Part shown: positions 50,846 through 58,996 of the stretch, in pieces
Numbering within the stretch: position 1 is the first letter of the stretch
Layout: each line of letters begins with the position of its first letter
Assembly: GCF_017948485.1 (NCBI RefSeq)
Contig: NZ_JAFFSX010000019.1
Location: forward strand, 146,600 to 210,599
Source of the DNA: Streptomyces sp. GESEQ-35
Lineage (GTDB): Bacteria > Actinomycetota > Actinomycetes > Streptomycetales > Streptomycetaceae
Length of the DNA: 64,000 bases
Reading direction: 5' to 3'
Made by a program: the position numbers and the translations under genes
Notes under the pieces: generated by a model
Database searches by the model: none
What the model was told of the DNA's origin: nothing
What the model saw: only the letters and a program-made list of their open reading frames with translations

Positions 50846-52465
50846 TCAGCGGCCGATTGCTCGGCGGCCGCGGCCCGGGCCCTGGGAGAGGACCGGCAGG
50901 TTGTTGCGGGTGGGCGCCGAGGACTTGGTGTCCTCCTCCAGGCGCAGCGCCAGCGCCGGGCAGCGGCGCACCGCGCGTATCGCCTTGGCCTCCGCGTAGC
51001 GCGGCACCTGCGCCTGCGCGACCGTCGGGAAGCCGTCGGCGCCGAGTTCGAAGACCTCGGGGAGGATGTCCGCGCACAGGCCGTGGCCGCGGCACAGCGT
51101 CCAGTCGACGTAGATCTTCTGGCGGCTGGGACCGTTCTCCTCGGACTCGCCGCCGCCGGGGATGCCCGTCGGGGTCTTGCCGCCCTCGAAGAGCGGCAGA
51201 ACGCCCTCCACGGGCCTTCCGCAGCCGTTTCCGAGGACGTGCGCGGCCAGGTCGTCGGTGAATGCCTTGACGGTCGATTCGAGGAACATCGCGGAGCCGT
51301 CGGGGTGTGAGCACGCGCCGCGCCGCTTCACGTTCTTGGCGACCTGCTTGAGGGCCTCCAGGGCGGCCGGACCGCCGCCGTTGAGGATGTCCTCCATGCC
51401 GCGCGCCGCGGCCGGCAGGCCGAGGTAGCAGGGACCGCACTGTCCCGCGCTCTCCTCGGCCAGCCACTGGGCCACGCGCAGCGACTCGCCCAGCGGGCAG
51501 GTCTCCTGGGTGATCGGCAGGATCGCGCCCGCGCCGAGCGAACCGCCCACTGCGTCCAGCGAGTTGCGCGAGACGACCGCCTCGTTGACCGTCGCGGCGT
51601 CGATCCACTTGCCGTGGTAGCCGCCGGTCAGCACGCCCTGCGGGACCGGCGGGGCGCCGGCGAGCTGGAGGACGTAGCGCAGCGGCACTCCTGTGGGGAC
51701 CTCGATCACCATGGGGCGGGCGACGGCGCCGGAGACCGTGAGCATGACGGTGCCGGGTTCGTCGTAGAGGCCGGTGTTGCCGTAGCGCTCCGGGCCGATG
51801 CGGGCGGCGATGGCGAGTTGGGCGAACGTCTCCGCGTTCGACAGTAGGGTGGGCGCGCCGCCGACGCCGTTCTGGGAGGCGCTGACCTTGCGGCCGGGCG
51901 GGATCGCTGGGCCTCCGTCGATGGACCGGATCAGCGACGCTGCCGCTCCGGTGACCATCCGTACGGGATTGCGTTGCACACGCGCGCGTAGCGCCGACCT
52001 ACGGCCGTTGCTCAGGCCGCGTTCGGCGAGTGCGGCTTCCATGGAGCGCTGGGTGGACTCCCGGGTGACCCCCACCACGAGCGTGCGGGCACCAAGCGCC
52101 TCGGCGCACAGCAGGGCGCCGTCCAGGATGAGATGCGGGGCACGGTTGATGAGCACCGTGTCCTTGCGGCAGGCCGGCTCGTCCTCGCTTCCGTTGACGA
52201 CGACGACCGGGCGCACACCACGCTTGATCGCGGCCTCGGCGACCGAGCGCAGCTTCTTGTGGAAGGGGAAGCCCGCGCCACCGCGGCCCTTCAGGTTGAT
52301 GTTCTCAGAGAGCTTGGCGAGTTGCTCGCCGCCCATGGGTTCGAGCGGCCCGTGCACCTTCAGATGCATGGGCAGGTCGAGTCTTTCGACAAGGTCGAAG
52401 CCAGACGTGAGCTGCGGAAGACCGACCACGCGGACTTCTGGTACGTCGGGCAGGGCCTCGTTCAC
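50846..52465 (-). CDS. NuoF-like flavoprotein with C-terminal ferredoxin domain
   Basis: This 539-residue protein resembles the NADH-binding subunit NuoF: FMN loop GRGGAGFPFHK (60-70), NGSEDEPACRKD, and a SLBB-type region. The cluster motif reads SAGQCGPCYLG (339-349), where NuoF has S-C-G-x-C-x-P-C; the first Cys is Ala340, leaving Cys343, Cys346 and Cys385. A fused C-terminal ferredoxin has Cys458-x5-Cys464 and Cys502-Pro, a 3Fe-4S-type pattern. Its GTG start overlaps the stop of the heme-protein gene (GTGA), so the two form a redox operon. Electron donor and acceptor are not known. Confidence 0.85.
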   Translation of the reverse strand: MNEALPDVPEVRVVGLPQLTSGFDLVERLDLPMHLKVHGPLEPMGGEQLAKLSENINLKGRGGAGFPFHKKLRSVAEAAIKRGVRPVVVVNGSEDEPACRKDTVLINRAPHLILDGALLCAEALGARTLVVGVTRESTQRSMEAALAERGLSNGRRSALRARVQRNPVRMVTGAAASLIRSIDGGPAIPPGRKVSASQNGVGGAPTLLSNAETFAQLAIAARIGPERYGNTGLYDEPGTVMLTVSGAVARPMVIEVPTGVPLRYVLQLAGAPPVPQGVLTGGYHGKWIDAATVNEAVVSRNSLDAVGGSLGAGAILPITQETCPLGESLRVAQWLAEESAGQCGPCYLGLPAAARGMEDILNGGGPAALEALKQVAKNVKRRGACSHPDGSAMFLESTVKAFTDDLAAHVLGNGCGRPVEGVLPLFEGGKTPTGIPGGGESEENGPSRQKIYVDWTLCRGHGLCADILPEVFELGADGFPTVAQAQVPRYAEAKAIRAVRRCPALALRLEEDTKSSAPTRNNLPVLSQGPGRGRRAIGR

Positions 52466-53745
52466 CTATAGCCTCCGGAAGGCATGTTCCAAGGTTCGCC
52501 CGGACCCGGTGAGTCGAAGTCGTACGAATCGCCGGGCGTTGGTTCGTTGGCGGGACCGCTGTTGTACGTGTCATTGGGGTTGTACGTGCCGTAGAGGGGA
52601 TTCGACTCACCGGTGTCGTACACGTCACTCTGGCCGTACCCGGCGGTGCCCTGATTGCCATAGGTCGGGATGTTGTATCCCGTGTCGGTGAGCGGGTCGT
52701 AGGCGGACGGGGGCGCCTCGCCGACGGGCGGCGGCGACGGGATCGGCCAGCTGCCCGACGTGCTGCCGACGCCGTCGACGCGCGGGATCGCTTCCGTGGC
52801 CTGCATGTCCAGCGGCAGCTCCATACGGGCGGTCTGGTCGACCGCGTACGGCTGTTGGGGGCGCGGAGGAGTGACAGCGCGGTAGGCGGCCGCGAAGCCG
52901 TTCGCGGGCTCGGGGGCGGGCTGCTCGTACAGCGGCGCAGAGGGGGGTGCCATACGCGGCTGCGGGCCCGTTGCGTCGGCCCGTTCGTAGCCGGGCAGGG
53001 TGGAGCCCCCGGCGGCCCGGGCGCGGCTCTCCTCCAGCTCCTCGCGGCCCGGCCTCCCCTCGGTGCCCAGGATCTCGGCGATCTTGTCGGCGACCTGGCG
53101 CTTGACCGGTCGGGGCGCGGCACGCAGCGCGAGGGCGGCCATGACGCCGAGGACGGACAGGCCGTAGAGGATCACGAAGGTCGGCTTCGCCGCACGGCCC
53201 GCGTACAGGCCGTGGACCAGCGCGGCGCACCAGGCCGGGTAGGCCAGCATGTGCATGGCCCGCCAGCGGGCCGCGACCGGCGCCGGGGAGGCGAAGGCGC
53301 TGCGCAGCGCGCCGGTGATACCCACGAAGATCATGAGCAGACCCGCCACCGAGCCGAGGCCGATGAGCCCGTTGCTTCCGGTAACGCCGAGCGAGAAGGG
53401 GATCAGCGCCGCGAGCAGCGTGGTGTGGTCCAGCGCGATCTTCGTGGTGATGTGCAGTACCAGGAACGCGATCGAGGCGACAGCGGTCGTCCGGTGCACC
53501 GCCTGCCCGATGATCCGCTGGCGCGCGGTGAGGAAGATCCGGTCCTGGGCGACCAGGCCCCAGATCACCGAGCAGCTGAGCGAGACGAGGCACAGGACGC
53601 CTGCGCCGAAGTTCAGGAACTCACGGACCTTCTCACCTCCGACCAGCACGATCACAGGTATGAGGAGCAGGACGACGGCCGACGCCTTCCCGTAGGCCGA
53701 GCGGCCTGGGGTGGGCATCGAGCTGTTACTACGACGAGGGTTCAT
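52462..53745 (-). CDS. Ferric reductase-like transmembrane heme protein
   Basis: This 427-residue protein has about six membrane helices in residues 18-215 and a 200-residue Pro/Tyr/Gly-rich cytoplasmic tail. Two helices carry His84-x13-His98 and His165-x12-His178, the exact heme-ligand spacing of NADPH oxidase/ferric reductase proteins (NOX2 His101/115 and 209/222). It lacks the usual fused flavin domain; the next gene, overlapping by four bases, encodes a separate flavo-iron-sulfur protein. ATG 53745 has CGGAG eight bases upstream. It should move electrons across the membrane. Confidence 0.82.
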   Translation of the reverse strand: MNPRRSNSSMPTPGRSAYGKASAVVLLLIPVIVLVGGEKVREFLNFGAGVLCLVSLSCSVIWGLVAQDRIFLTARQRIIGQAVHRTTAVASIAFLVLHITTKIALDHTTLLAALIPFSLGVTGSNGLIGLGSVAGLLMIFVGITGALRSAFASPAPVAARWRAMHMLAYPAWCAALVHGLYAGRAAKPTFVILYGLSVLGVMAALALRAAPRPVKRQVADKIAEILGTEGRPGREELEESRARAAGGSTLPGYERADATGPQPRMAPPSAPLYEQPAPEPANGFAAAYRAVTPPRPQQPYAVDQTARMELPLDMQATEAIPRVDGVGSTSGSWPIPSPPPVGEAPPSAYDPLTDTGYNIPTYGNQGTAGYGQSDVYDTGESNPLYGTYNPNDTYNSGPANEPTPGDSYDFDSPGPGEPWNMPSGGYR

Positions 53746-53880
53746 GGGGGCAACTCCGAGCAGTTCGGGAAAGCGGTCCCGCTGCCGCACTCTAAGTCCA
53801 GCCAAACCGAGCGGTACGCCGTTTGAGTTATTGCGTTGTTATCTACGGGCCATGCGGGGCTTGTGTTGTCCCTTAGCGAC

Positions 53881-53911
53881 TGTTACGCCAGGTAACAATT
53901 GAACGTTGTTC
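53881..53911. promoter_or_regulatory. Operator-like inverted repeats upstream of the redox operon
   Basis: TGTTAC-N5-GTAACA (53881-53897) and GAAC-N3-GTTC (53901-53911) lie side by side in the 260-base divergent gap, 136-166 bases from the heme-protein start and about 95-125 bases from the leuS leader. They may bind a regulator. Confidence 0.4.
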
Positions 53912-53993
53912 ATCTTTTCGCAATCTCCACAAGCGGCTGTGAGGCGTCAGTGTGCCGCATGGAAGCCCGTCGCGGCCTCCTCGACCGCTGCGG

Positions 53994-53999
53994 TACCCT
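53994..53999 (+). promoter_or_regulatory. -10 element for the leuS leader transcript
   Basis: TACCCT lies exactly six bases before the ATG of the leader peptide (54006), so the leuS transcript probably begins at the leader start codon. Confidence 0.55.
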
Positions 54000-54005
54000 G
54001 ACGCC

Positions 54006-54044
54006 ATGCGTGCCGTACGCCTTCTGCTTAGCGAGCCGCGCTGA
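54006..54044 (+). CDS. leuS leader peptide (MRAVRLLLSEPR)
   Basis: A 12-residue open frame has three consecutive leucine codons, CTT CTG CTT (54021-54029). CTT is rare in Streptomyces. It lies 123 bases before leuS and is followed by a stem and then a T-tailed terminator. This is the layout of a ribosome-mediated attenuator sensing charged tRNA-Leu. Leucine leader peptides ahead of leu genes are known in Actinobacteria. A TANNNT element six bases before the ATG suggests a leaderless leader. Confidence 0.75.
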   Translation: MRAVRLLLSEPR

Positions 54045-54050
54045 TCAGTC

Positions 54051-54116
54051 CCGACCACGGTGAGACCGGGTGGTCGGAATCGGCGCGGCGTCCCCTCCTG
54101 TGCGAGGGGATTTTTC
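54051..54116 (+). terminator. leuS attenuator: upstream stem and terminator
   Basis: An 8-pair stem CCGACCAC/GTGGTCGG (54051-54077) is followed by the terminator CCCCTC-CTGTGC-GAGGGG-ATTTTT (54092-54115). GCGCGGC at 54083-54089 can pair with GCCGCGC at 54035-54041 in the end of the leader peptide, giving an alternative fold that depends on ribosome position. High leucyl-tRNA should favour termination before leuS. Confidence 0.78.
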
Positions 54117-54167
54117 GTTTCCCGAATGTCGCCGCTGGCAGAGACGATCGATGGAGCTTTGAGGATC

Positions 54168-57041
54168 ATGAGCGAGACGAACCCCGCTGCCGCCGCCGAG
54201 GTGGCCGCGCCGCACCGCTACACCGCGGCCCTGGCCGCGGAGATCGAGGCACGCTGGCAGGACTTCTGGGACGCCGACGGCACGTACGCGGCACCGAACC
54301 CCAAGGGTGACCTGGCGGGCGACCCCGAACTGGTCGCCAGGCCCAAGAAGTTCATCATGGACATGTTCCCGTACCCCTCCGGTGCGGGCCTGCACGTCGG
54401 TCACCCCCTGGGTTACATCGCCACCGATGTATTCGCCCGGTTCCAGCGCATGACCGGCCACAACGTCCTGCACACCCTGGGCTTCGACGCTTTCGGCCTG
54501 CCCGCCGAGCAGTACGCCGTGCAGACCGGCACGCACCCGCGCGTGTCCACCGAGGCCAACATCGAGAACATGAAGATCCAGCTGCGCCGGCTGGGCCTGG
54601 GCCACGACAAGCGCCGGTCGTTCGCCACGATCGACCCGGAGTACTACAAGTGGACCCAGTGGATCTTCCTGCAGATCTTCAACTCCTGGTACGACGACAA
54701 GGCCGACAAGGCCCGCCCGATCGCCGAGCTGATCGCTCGGTTCGAGACCGGTGAGCGCGCCGTACCGGGGCACACGCGCGCGTGGCACGAGCTGAACGAC
54801 GCCGAGCGCGCCGACGTCCTGGGCGAGTTCCGCCTGGCGTACGCCTCCGACGCGCCCGTCAACTGGTGTCCCGGCCTGGGCACCGTGCTGGCCAACGAGG
54901 AGGTCACCGCCGACGGTCGCTCCGAGCGCGGCAACTTCCCCGTCTTCAAGGCCAAGCTGCGCCAGTGGAACATGCGCATCACCGCCTACGCCGACCGGCT
55001 GCTGGACGACCTGGACGCGCTGGACTGGCCCGAGGCCATCAAGCTCCAGCAGCGCAACTGGATCGGCCGCTCCGAGGGCGCCCGCGTCGACTTCCCGATC
55101 GACGGCGAGCGCATCACCGTCTTCACCACGCGCCCGGACACCCTGTTCGGCGCGACCTACATGGTGCTGGCCCCCGAGCATCCGCTGGTCGAGAAGTTCA
55201 CACCGCAGGAATGGCCCGAGGGCACGCACCAGGTGTGGACCGGCGGCCACGCGACCCCGGCCGAGGCCGTCGCCGCCTACCGCGCGCAGGCCGCCTCGAA
55301 GTCCGACGTCGAGCGGCAGGCCGAGGCCAAGGACAAGACCGGCGTCTTCATCGGCGCGTACGCGACCAACCCGGTCAACGGCGAGCAGATCCCCGTCTTC
55401 ATCGCCGACTACGTCCTGATGGGCTACGGCACCGGCGCGATCATGGCCGTTCCGGCGCACGACGGCCGTGATTTCGAGTTCGCGCGCGCCTTCGAGCTGC
55501 CGATCAACTGCGTGGTCGAGCCGACGGACGATCGTGGCACGGACACCTCCGCGTGGGACGAGGCCTTCGTGTCCTACGACGCGAAGATCGTCAACTCCAC
55601 CGGTGACGGCGTCTCCCTGGACGGCCTGGGTGTCGTCGAGGCCAAGGCGCGCATCACCGAGTGGCTGGCACGCAAGGGCATCGGTGAGGGCACGGTCAAC
55701 TTCCGGCTGCGCGACTGGCTGTTCAGCCGCCAGCGCTACTGGGGCGAGCCCTTCCCGATCGTCTACGACGAAGAGGGCATCGCCCACTCCCTGCCCGAGT
55801 CGATGCTGCCGCTGGAGCTGCCGGAGGTCGAGGACTACTCGCCGCGCACCTTCGACCCGGACGACGCCGACACCCAGCCCGAGACCCCGCTGTCGCGCAA
55901 CGCGGACTGGGTCAACGTCACCCTGGATCTGGGCGACGGGCCGAAGAAGTACCGGCGTGAGACCAACACCATGCCCAACTGGGCCGGTTCCTGCTGGTAC
56001 GAGCTGCGTTACCTGGACCCGCACAACGACCAGAAGCTGGTCGACCCGGAGATCGAGCAGTACTGGATGGGCCCGCGCGAGGGTCAGCCGCACGGTGGCG
56101 TCGACCTGTATGTCGGCGGTGCCGAACACGCCGTACTGCACCTGCTGTACGCGCGCTTCTGGTCCAAGGTGCTGCACGACCTGGGGCACGTGTCGTCGGC
56201 CGAGCCGTTCCACAAGCTGTTCAACCAGGGCATGATCCAGGCCTACGTGTACCGCGACAGCCGTGGCATCGCGGTACCGGCCGCCGAGGTGGAGGAGCGC
56301 GACGGCGCGTACTACTACCAGGGCGAGAAGGTCTCCCGACTGCTGGGCAAAATGGGCAAGTCCCTGAAGAACGCCGTCACTCCGGACGAGATCTGCGCCG
56401 AGTACGGCGCCGACACGCTGCGTCTGTACGAGATGGCGATGGGCCCGCTGGACGTGTCCCGGCCGTGGGACACGCGCGCGGTGGTGGGTCAGTTCCGGCT
56501 GCTGCAGCGGCTGTGGCGCAACGTGGTCGACGAGGCGACCGGTGAGGTCAGCTTCGTCGACACGGAGCCCGACGAGGAGACGCTGCGCGCCCTGCACAAG
56601 GCCATCGACGGCGTACGGCAGGACCTGGAGGGCATGCGGTTCAACACCGCCATCGCCAAGGTCACCGAGCTGAACAACCATCTGACCAAGGCGTCAGGCG
56701 CGGTACCCCGTTCCGTCGCCGAGCAGCTGGTGCTGCTGGTCGCGCCGCTGGCCCCGCACATCGCCGAGGAACTGTGGCGCAAGCTGGGTCACACCGACTC
56801 CGTCGTCCACCAGGACTTCCCGGTCGCCGACCCGGCGTACGTCGTGGACGAGACCGTGACCTGCGTGGTCCAGGTCAAGGGCAAGGTCAAGGCCCGCCTG
56901 GAGGTCTCGCCGGCCATCTCCGAGGAGGAGCTGGAGAAGGTCGCACTGGCCGACGAGAAGGTCGTCGCGGCACTGGACGGCGCGGGGATCCGCAAGGTGA
57001 TCGTGCGGGCGCCGAAGCTGGTGAACATCGTTCCGGCATAG
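54168..57041 (+). CDS. leuS: Leucine-tRNA ligase
   Basis: This 957-residue class Ia synthetase charges tRNA-Leu. The HIGH motif appears as GLHVGHPLGY (near residue 66), the CP1 editing domain spans roughly 260-460 (TRPDTLFGATYMVLAPEHP), and KMSKS reads KMGKS (in LLGKMGKSLKN). The C-terminal anticodon and tail domains are complete. ATG 54168 follows GAGGA by three or four bases. The 123-base region upstream carries a leucine leader peptide and attenuator, so expression should rise when leucyl-tRNA falls. The in-frame open region upstream contains the terminator and is not coding. Confidence 0.97.
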   Translation: MSETNPAAAAEVAAPHRYTAALAAEIEARWQDFWDADGTYAAPNPKGDLAGDPELVARPKKFIMDMFPYPSGAGLHVGHPLGYIATDVFARFQRMTGHNVLHTLGFDAFGLPAEQYAVQTGTHPRVSTEANIENMKIQLRRLGLGHDKRRSFATIDPEYYKWTQWIFLQIFNSWYDDKADKARPIAELIARFETGERAVPGHTRAWHELNDAERADVLGEFRLAYASDAPVNWCPGLGTVLANEEVTADGRSERGNFPVFKAKLRQWNMRITAYADRLLDDLDALDWPEAIKLQQRNWIGRSEGARVDFPIDGERITVFTTRPDTLFGATYMVLAPEHPLVEKFTPQEWPEGTHQVWTGGHATPAEAVAAYRAQAASKSDVERQAEAKDKTGVFIGAYATNPVNGEQIPVFIADYVLMGYGTGAIMAVPAHDGRDFEFARAFELPINCVVEPTDDRGTDTSAWDEAFVSYDAKIVNSTGDGVSLDGLGVVEAKARITEWLARKGIGEGTVNFRLRDWLFSRQRYWGEPFPIVYDEEGIAHSLPESMLPLELPEVEDYSPRTFDPDDADTQPETPLSRNADWVNVTLDLGDGPKKYRRETNTMPNWAGSCWYELRYLDPHNDQKLVDPEIEQYWMGPREGQPHGGVDLYVGGAEHAVLHLLYARFWSKVLHDLGHVSSAEPFHKLFNQGMIQAYVYRDSRGIAVPAAEVEERDGAYYYQGEKVSRLLGKMGKSLKNAVTPDEICAEYGADTLRLYEMAMGPLDVSRPWDTRAVVGQFRLLQRLWRNVVDEATGEVSFVDTEPDEETLRALHKAIDGVRQDLEGMRFNTAIAKVTELNNHLTKASGAVPRSVAEQLVLLVAPLAPHIAEELWRKLGHTDSVVHQDFPVADPAYVVDETVTCVVQVKGKVKARLEVSPAISEEELEKVALADEKVVAALDGAGIRKVIVRAPKLVNIVPA

Positions 57042-57086
57042 GTGCCGCGCAGGGGCAGTGGGGCAGCGGGGCAGCGGTGGGTGTCG

Positions 57087-57120
57087 CTCCGGAGCTGTGC
57101 CTCCGGAGCTGTGCCTCCGG
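57087..57120 (+). repeat. Tandem 14-base repeat after leuS
   Basis: CTCCGGAGCTGTGC is repeated at 57087 and 57101 and begins a third time (CTCCGG, 57115). An 8-base GGGGCAG(T/C) repeat precedes it at 57052-57075. The 199-base gap to the next gene holds nothing else recognisable. Confidence 0.85.
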
Positions 57121-57240
57121 CTCAGGGTGGTCCCCTACGGGCAGGTTCGGGGTTTTTCTGGAACTCCGGGCCTGCCTGTTGCGTTTACCGTTGAAGAGTG
57201 GCGCGGCAGCCGCGCCGTGCCCGTCCGGAGGAGGAGCGTC

Positions 57241-57969
57241 GTGGAAGCAGTCGTCGCAGTTTTCGCTCTGCTCTTCGTGCTCTTCCTGGGACTCGGCGCC
57301 TACGCCACGGTGAAGGCCGTCGGCGCCGCCAAGCGCGGCGTGGACCGCACTATTACCCAGGCCCGCCGCACGGTCGAGGACCACACCCTGCGGGCCAAGT
57401 CCTTCGCGCAACTCGGCCCGGCGGGTGAGATCGCCCAGCTCCGGCTGAAGCTGCGCACATCGATGCGCGCCACCCAGGACGCGCTCCACGCGAGCGTGGC
57501 CGAGGACGAGTCCCTCAAGGAGTCCCTCGGCCTCTTCGAGCGTCTCAGCGTGCACGGCCACGAACTGGACGACGACCTCAAGCGCCTGGAGTCCGAGCCC
57601 GACCGGGCGACCCTCGCCGAGCGTCTGCCCGCGCTGCGCGAGCGCACCAAGCGCATCACCGACTCGGCGGACTCGATGCGCTGGGCGGCCCGCGACCGGG
57701 CCCACCGCTTCGCGGACGACGACCTGGACTCGCTCAGCACCCAGATCGACCTGGAGACCGGCGCCCTGCGACACTGGGCCACCACGGAATCCGCACCGCC
57801 CCCGTGGCCCGAAGCACCCGCCGCCGAGAGCCCCGCGGCCCAGCAGACGTGGCCGGAGACACCCCGGTCGGACACGGCCGAGGAGCCGACGCGGTCCGCC
57901 ATCACCCCGCCGGCCCCGCGTCCCACGTACCCCTGGCAGAAGAAGCCCCGTCCCGAGAGCACCACTTGA
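57241..57969 (+). CDS. Membrane-anchored coiled-coil protein, unknown function
   Basis: This 242-residue protein has one N-terminal membrane helix (VVAVFALLFVLFLGLGAYA, about 3-21), a long helical or coiled-coil region rich in Arg, Leu and Glu (about 25-170, e.g. LGLFERLSVHGHELDDDLKR) and a Pro-rich C-terminal tail. I recognise no enzyme motif. GGAGGAGG about six bases before GTG 57241 sets the start. A homologue follows leuS in other Streptomyces as far as I recall. Confidence 0.75.
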   Translation: MEAVVAVFALLFVLFLGLGAYATVKAVGAAKRGVDRTITQARRTVEDHTLRAKSFAQLGPAGEIAQLRLKLRTSMRATQDALHASVAEDESLKESLGLFERLSVHGHELDDDLKRLESEPDRATLAERLPALRERTKRITDSADSMRWAARDRAHRFADDDLDSLSTQIDLETGALRHWATTESAPPPWPEAPAAESPAAQQTWPETPRSDTAEEPTRSAITPPAPRPTYPWQKKPRPESTT

Positions 57970-58028
57970 TCCGGTTTCGGGCGTCCAGGGTCAGCGGGGC
58001 CGGGCTGCCGCGCGGGCACTACGCCAGG

Positions 58029-58034
58029 TAACCT
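58029..58034 (+). promoter_or_regulatory. -10 element of a leaderless degV promoter
   Basis: TAACCT lies seven bases before the degV ATG (58042), with no Shine-Dalgarno between. Confidence 0.45.
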
Positions 58035-58041
58035 CCAGCTC

Positions 58042-58887
58042 ATGTCCCGCCATGTCGCGATCGTCACCGATTCAACGGCCTACCTGCCGCCGCGGACGAT
58101 GGAGCGCCACGGCATCACATCGGTGCCCCTGACCGTCGTCCTCGGCGACCGGGCCCTGGAAGAGGGCACCGAGATCTCCACCCGTTCCCTGGCCCAGGCC
58201 CTCCAGAAGCGCCGCCCCGTGACCACCTCGCGTCCCAGCCCTCAGCTCTTCGCCGAGACCTACCGCAACGTAGCCGAGTCCGGCGCCACCGGAATCGTCT
58301 CGCTGCATCTGTCGGCGGAGCTCTCCGGCACTTACGACGCGGCGCTCGTCGCGGCGCGCGAGGCGCCGGTGCCGGTACGGGTCGTGGACACCGGGATGGT
58401 AGCGATGGCCCTCGGATTCTGCGCGCTCGCGGCCGCCGAGGCGGCGGAGTCCGGCGGCACGATGGACGAGGCGGTCACGGCCGCGGAGAAACGGGCCTCG
58501 GGCACGTCCGCGTACTTCTACGTCGACACCCTCGACTATCTGCGTCGCGGCGGCCGGATCGGTGCCGCGCAGGCCCTTCTCGGCTCCGCCCTGGCGGTGA
58601 AGCCGCTGCTCAAGCTGGAAGGCGGCCGCATCGAACTTCTGGAGAAGGTACGGACGGCGTCGAAGGCCATCGCCCGCCTGGAGGAGATCGTGGCCGACCG
58701 GGCGGGCGGCGCCCGGGTCGACATCGCCGTCCACCATCTCGCCGCCCACGAGCGGGCATCGGCACTGGCGGACCGGCTGCGGGCACGGGTGCCCGGGGTG
58801 GCCGACCTGCATGTGAGCGAGGTGGGGGCGGTGATCGGGGCGCATACCGGGCCCGGGTTGCTGGGGGTTGTGGTTTCGCCGCGGTGA
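58042..58887 (+). CDS. DegV family protein (fatty-acid-binding)
   Basis: This 281-residue protein belongs to the DegV/FakB family, which bind a fatty acid for phosphorylation or transfer. Typical stretches are VTDSTAYLPP, VTTSRPSPQLF, IVSLHLSAELSGTY and the C-terminal GAVIGAHTGPGLLGVV. A FakA kinase partner is not in the window. TAACCT seven bases before the ATG suggests a leaderless mRNA. Confidence 0.9.
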   Translation: MSRHVAIVTDSTAYLPPRTMERHGITSVPLTVVLGDRALEEGTEISTRSLAQALQKRRPVTTSRPSPQLFAETYRNVAESGATGIVSLHLSAELSGTYDAALVAAREAPVPVRVVDTGMVAMALGFCALAAAEAAESGGTMDEAVTAAEKRASGTSAYFYVDTLDYLRRGGRIGAAQALLGSALAVKPLLKLEGGRIELLEKVRTASKAIARLEEIVADRAGGARVDIAVHHLAAHERASALADRLRARVPGVADLHVSEVGAVIGAHTGPGLLGVVVSPR

Positions 58888-58920
58888 GGTCGGCTGTCTC
58901 ACCCGTGTGGGTGATGGAGT

Positions 58921-58929
58921 TATCCACAA
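58921..58929 (+). promoter_or_regulatory. DnaA-box sequence TTATCCACA
   Basis: A perfect match to the consensus DnaA box lies between degV and comEA, 68 bases before the comEA start. No second box was seen nearby, so it is not an origin. It could be a regulatory DnaA site or chance. Confidence 0.4.
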
Positions 58930-58996
58930 CTGGGCGGTGATCCCCGGGATTTGACCAAGATCATCGCGAGCTGCCGGAGTGCCCGATCCTCGTCGC

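Noticed and set aside
54006..54167. A T-box riboswitch in front of leuS
   Set aside because: There is no T-box core sequence or long stem I. The leader peptide with Leu codons explains the terminator better.
54045..56681. An 878-codon minus-strand frame opposite leuS
   Set aside because: leuS has all catalytic motifs on the plus strand; the antisense product is composition-driven.
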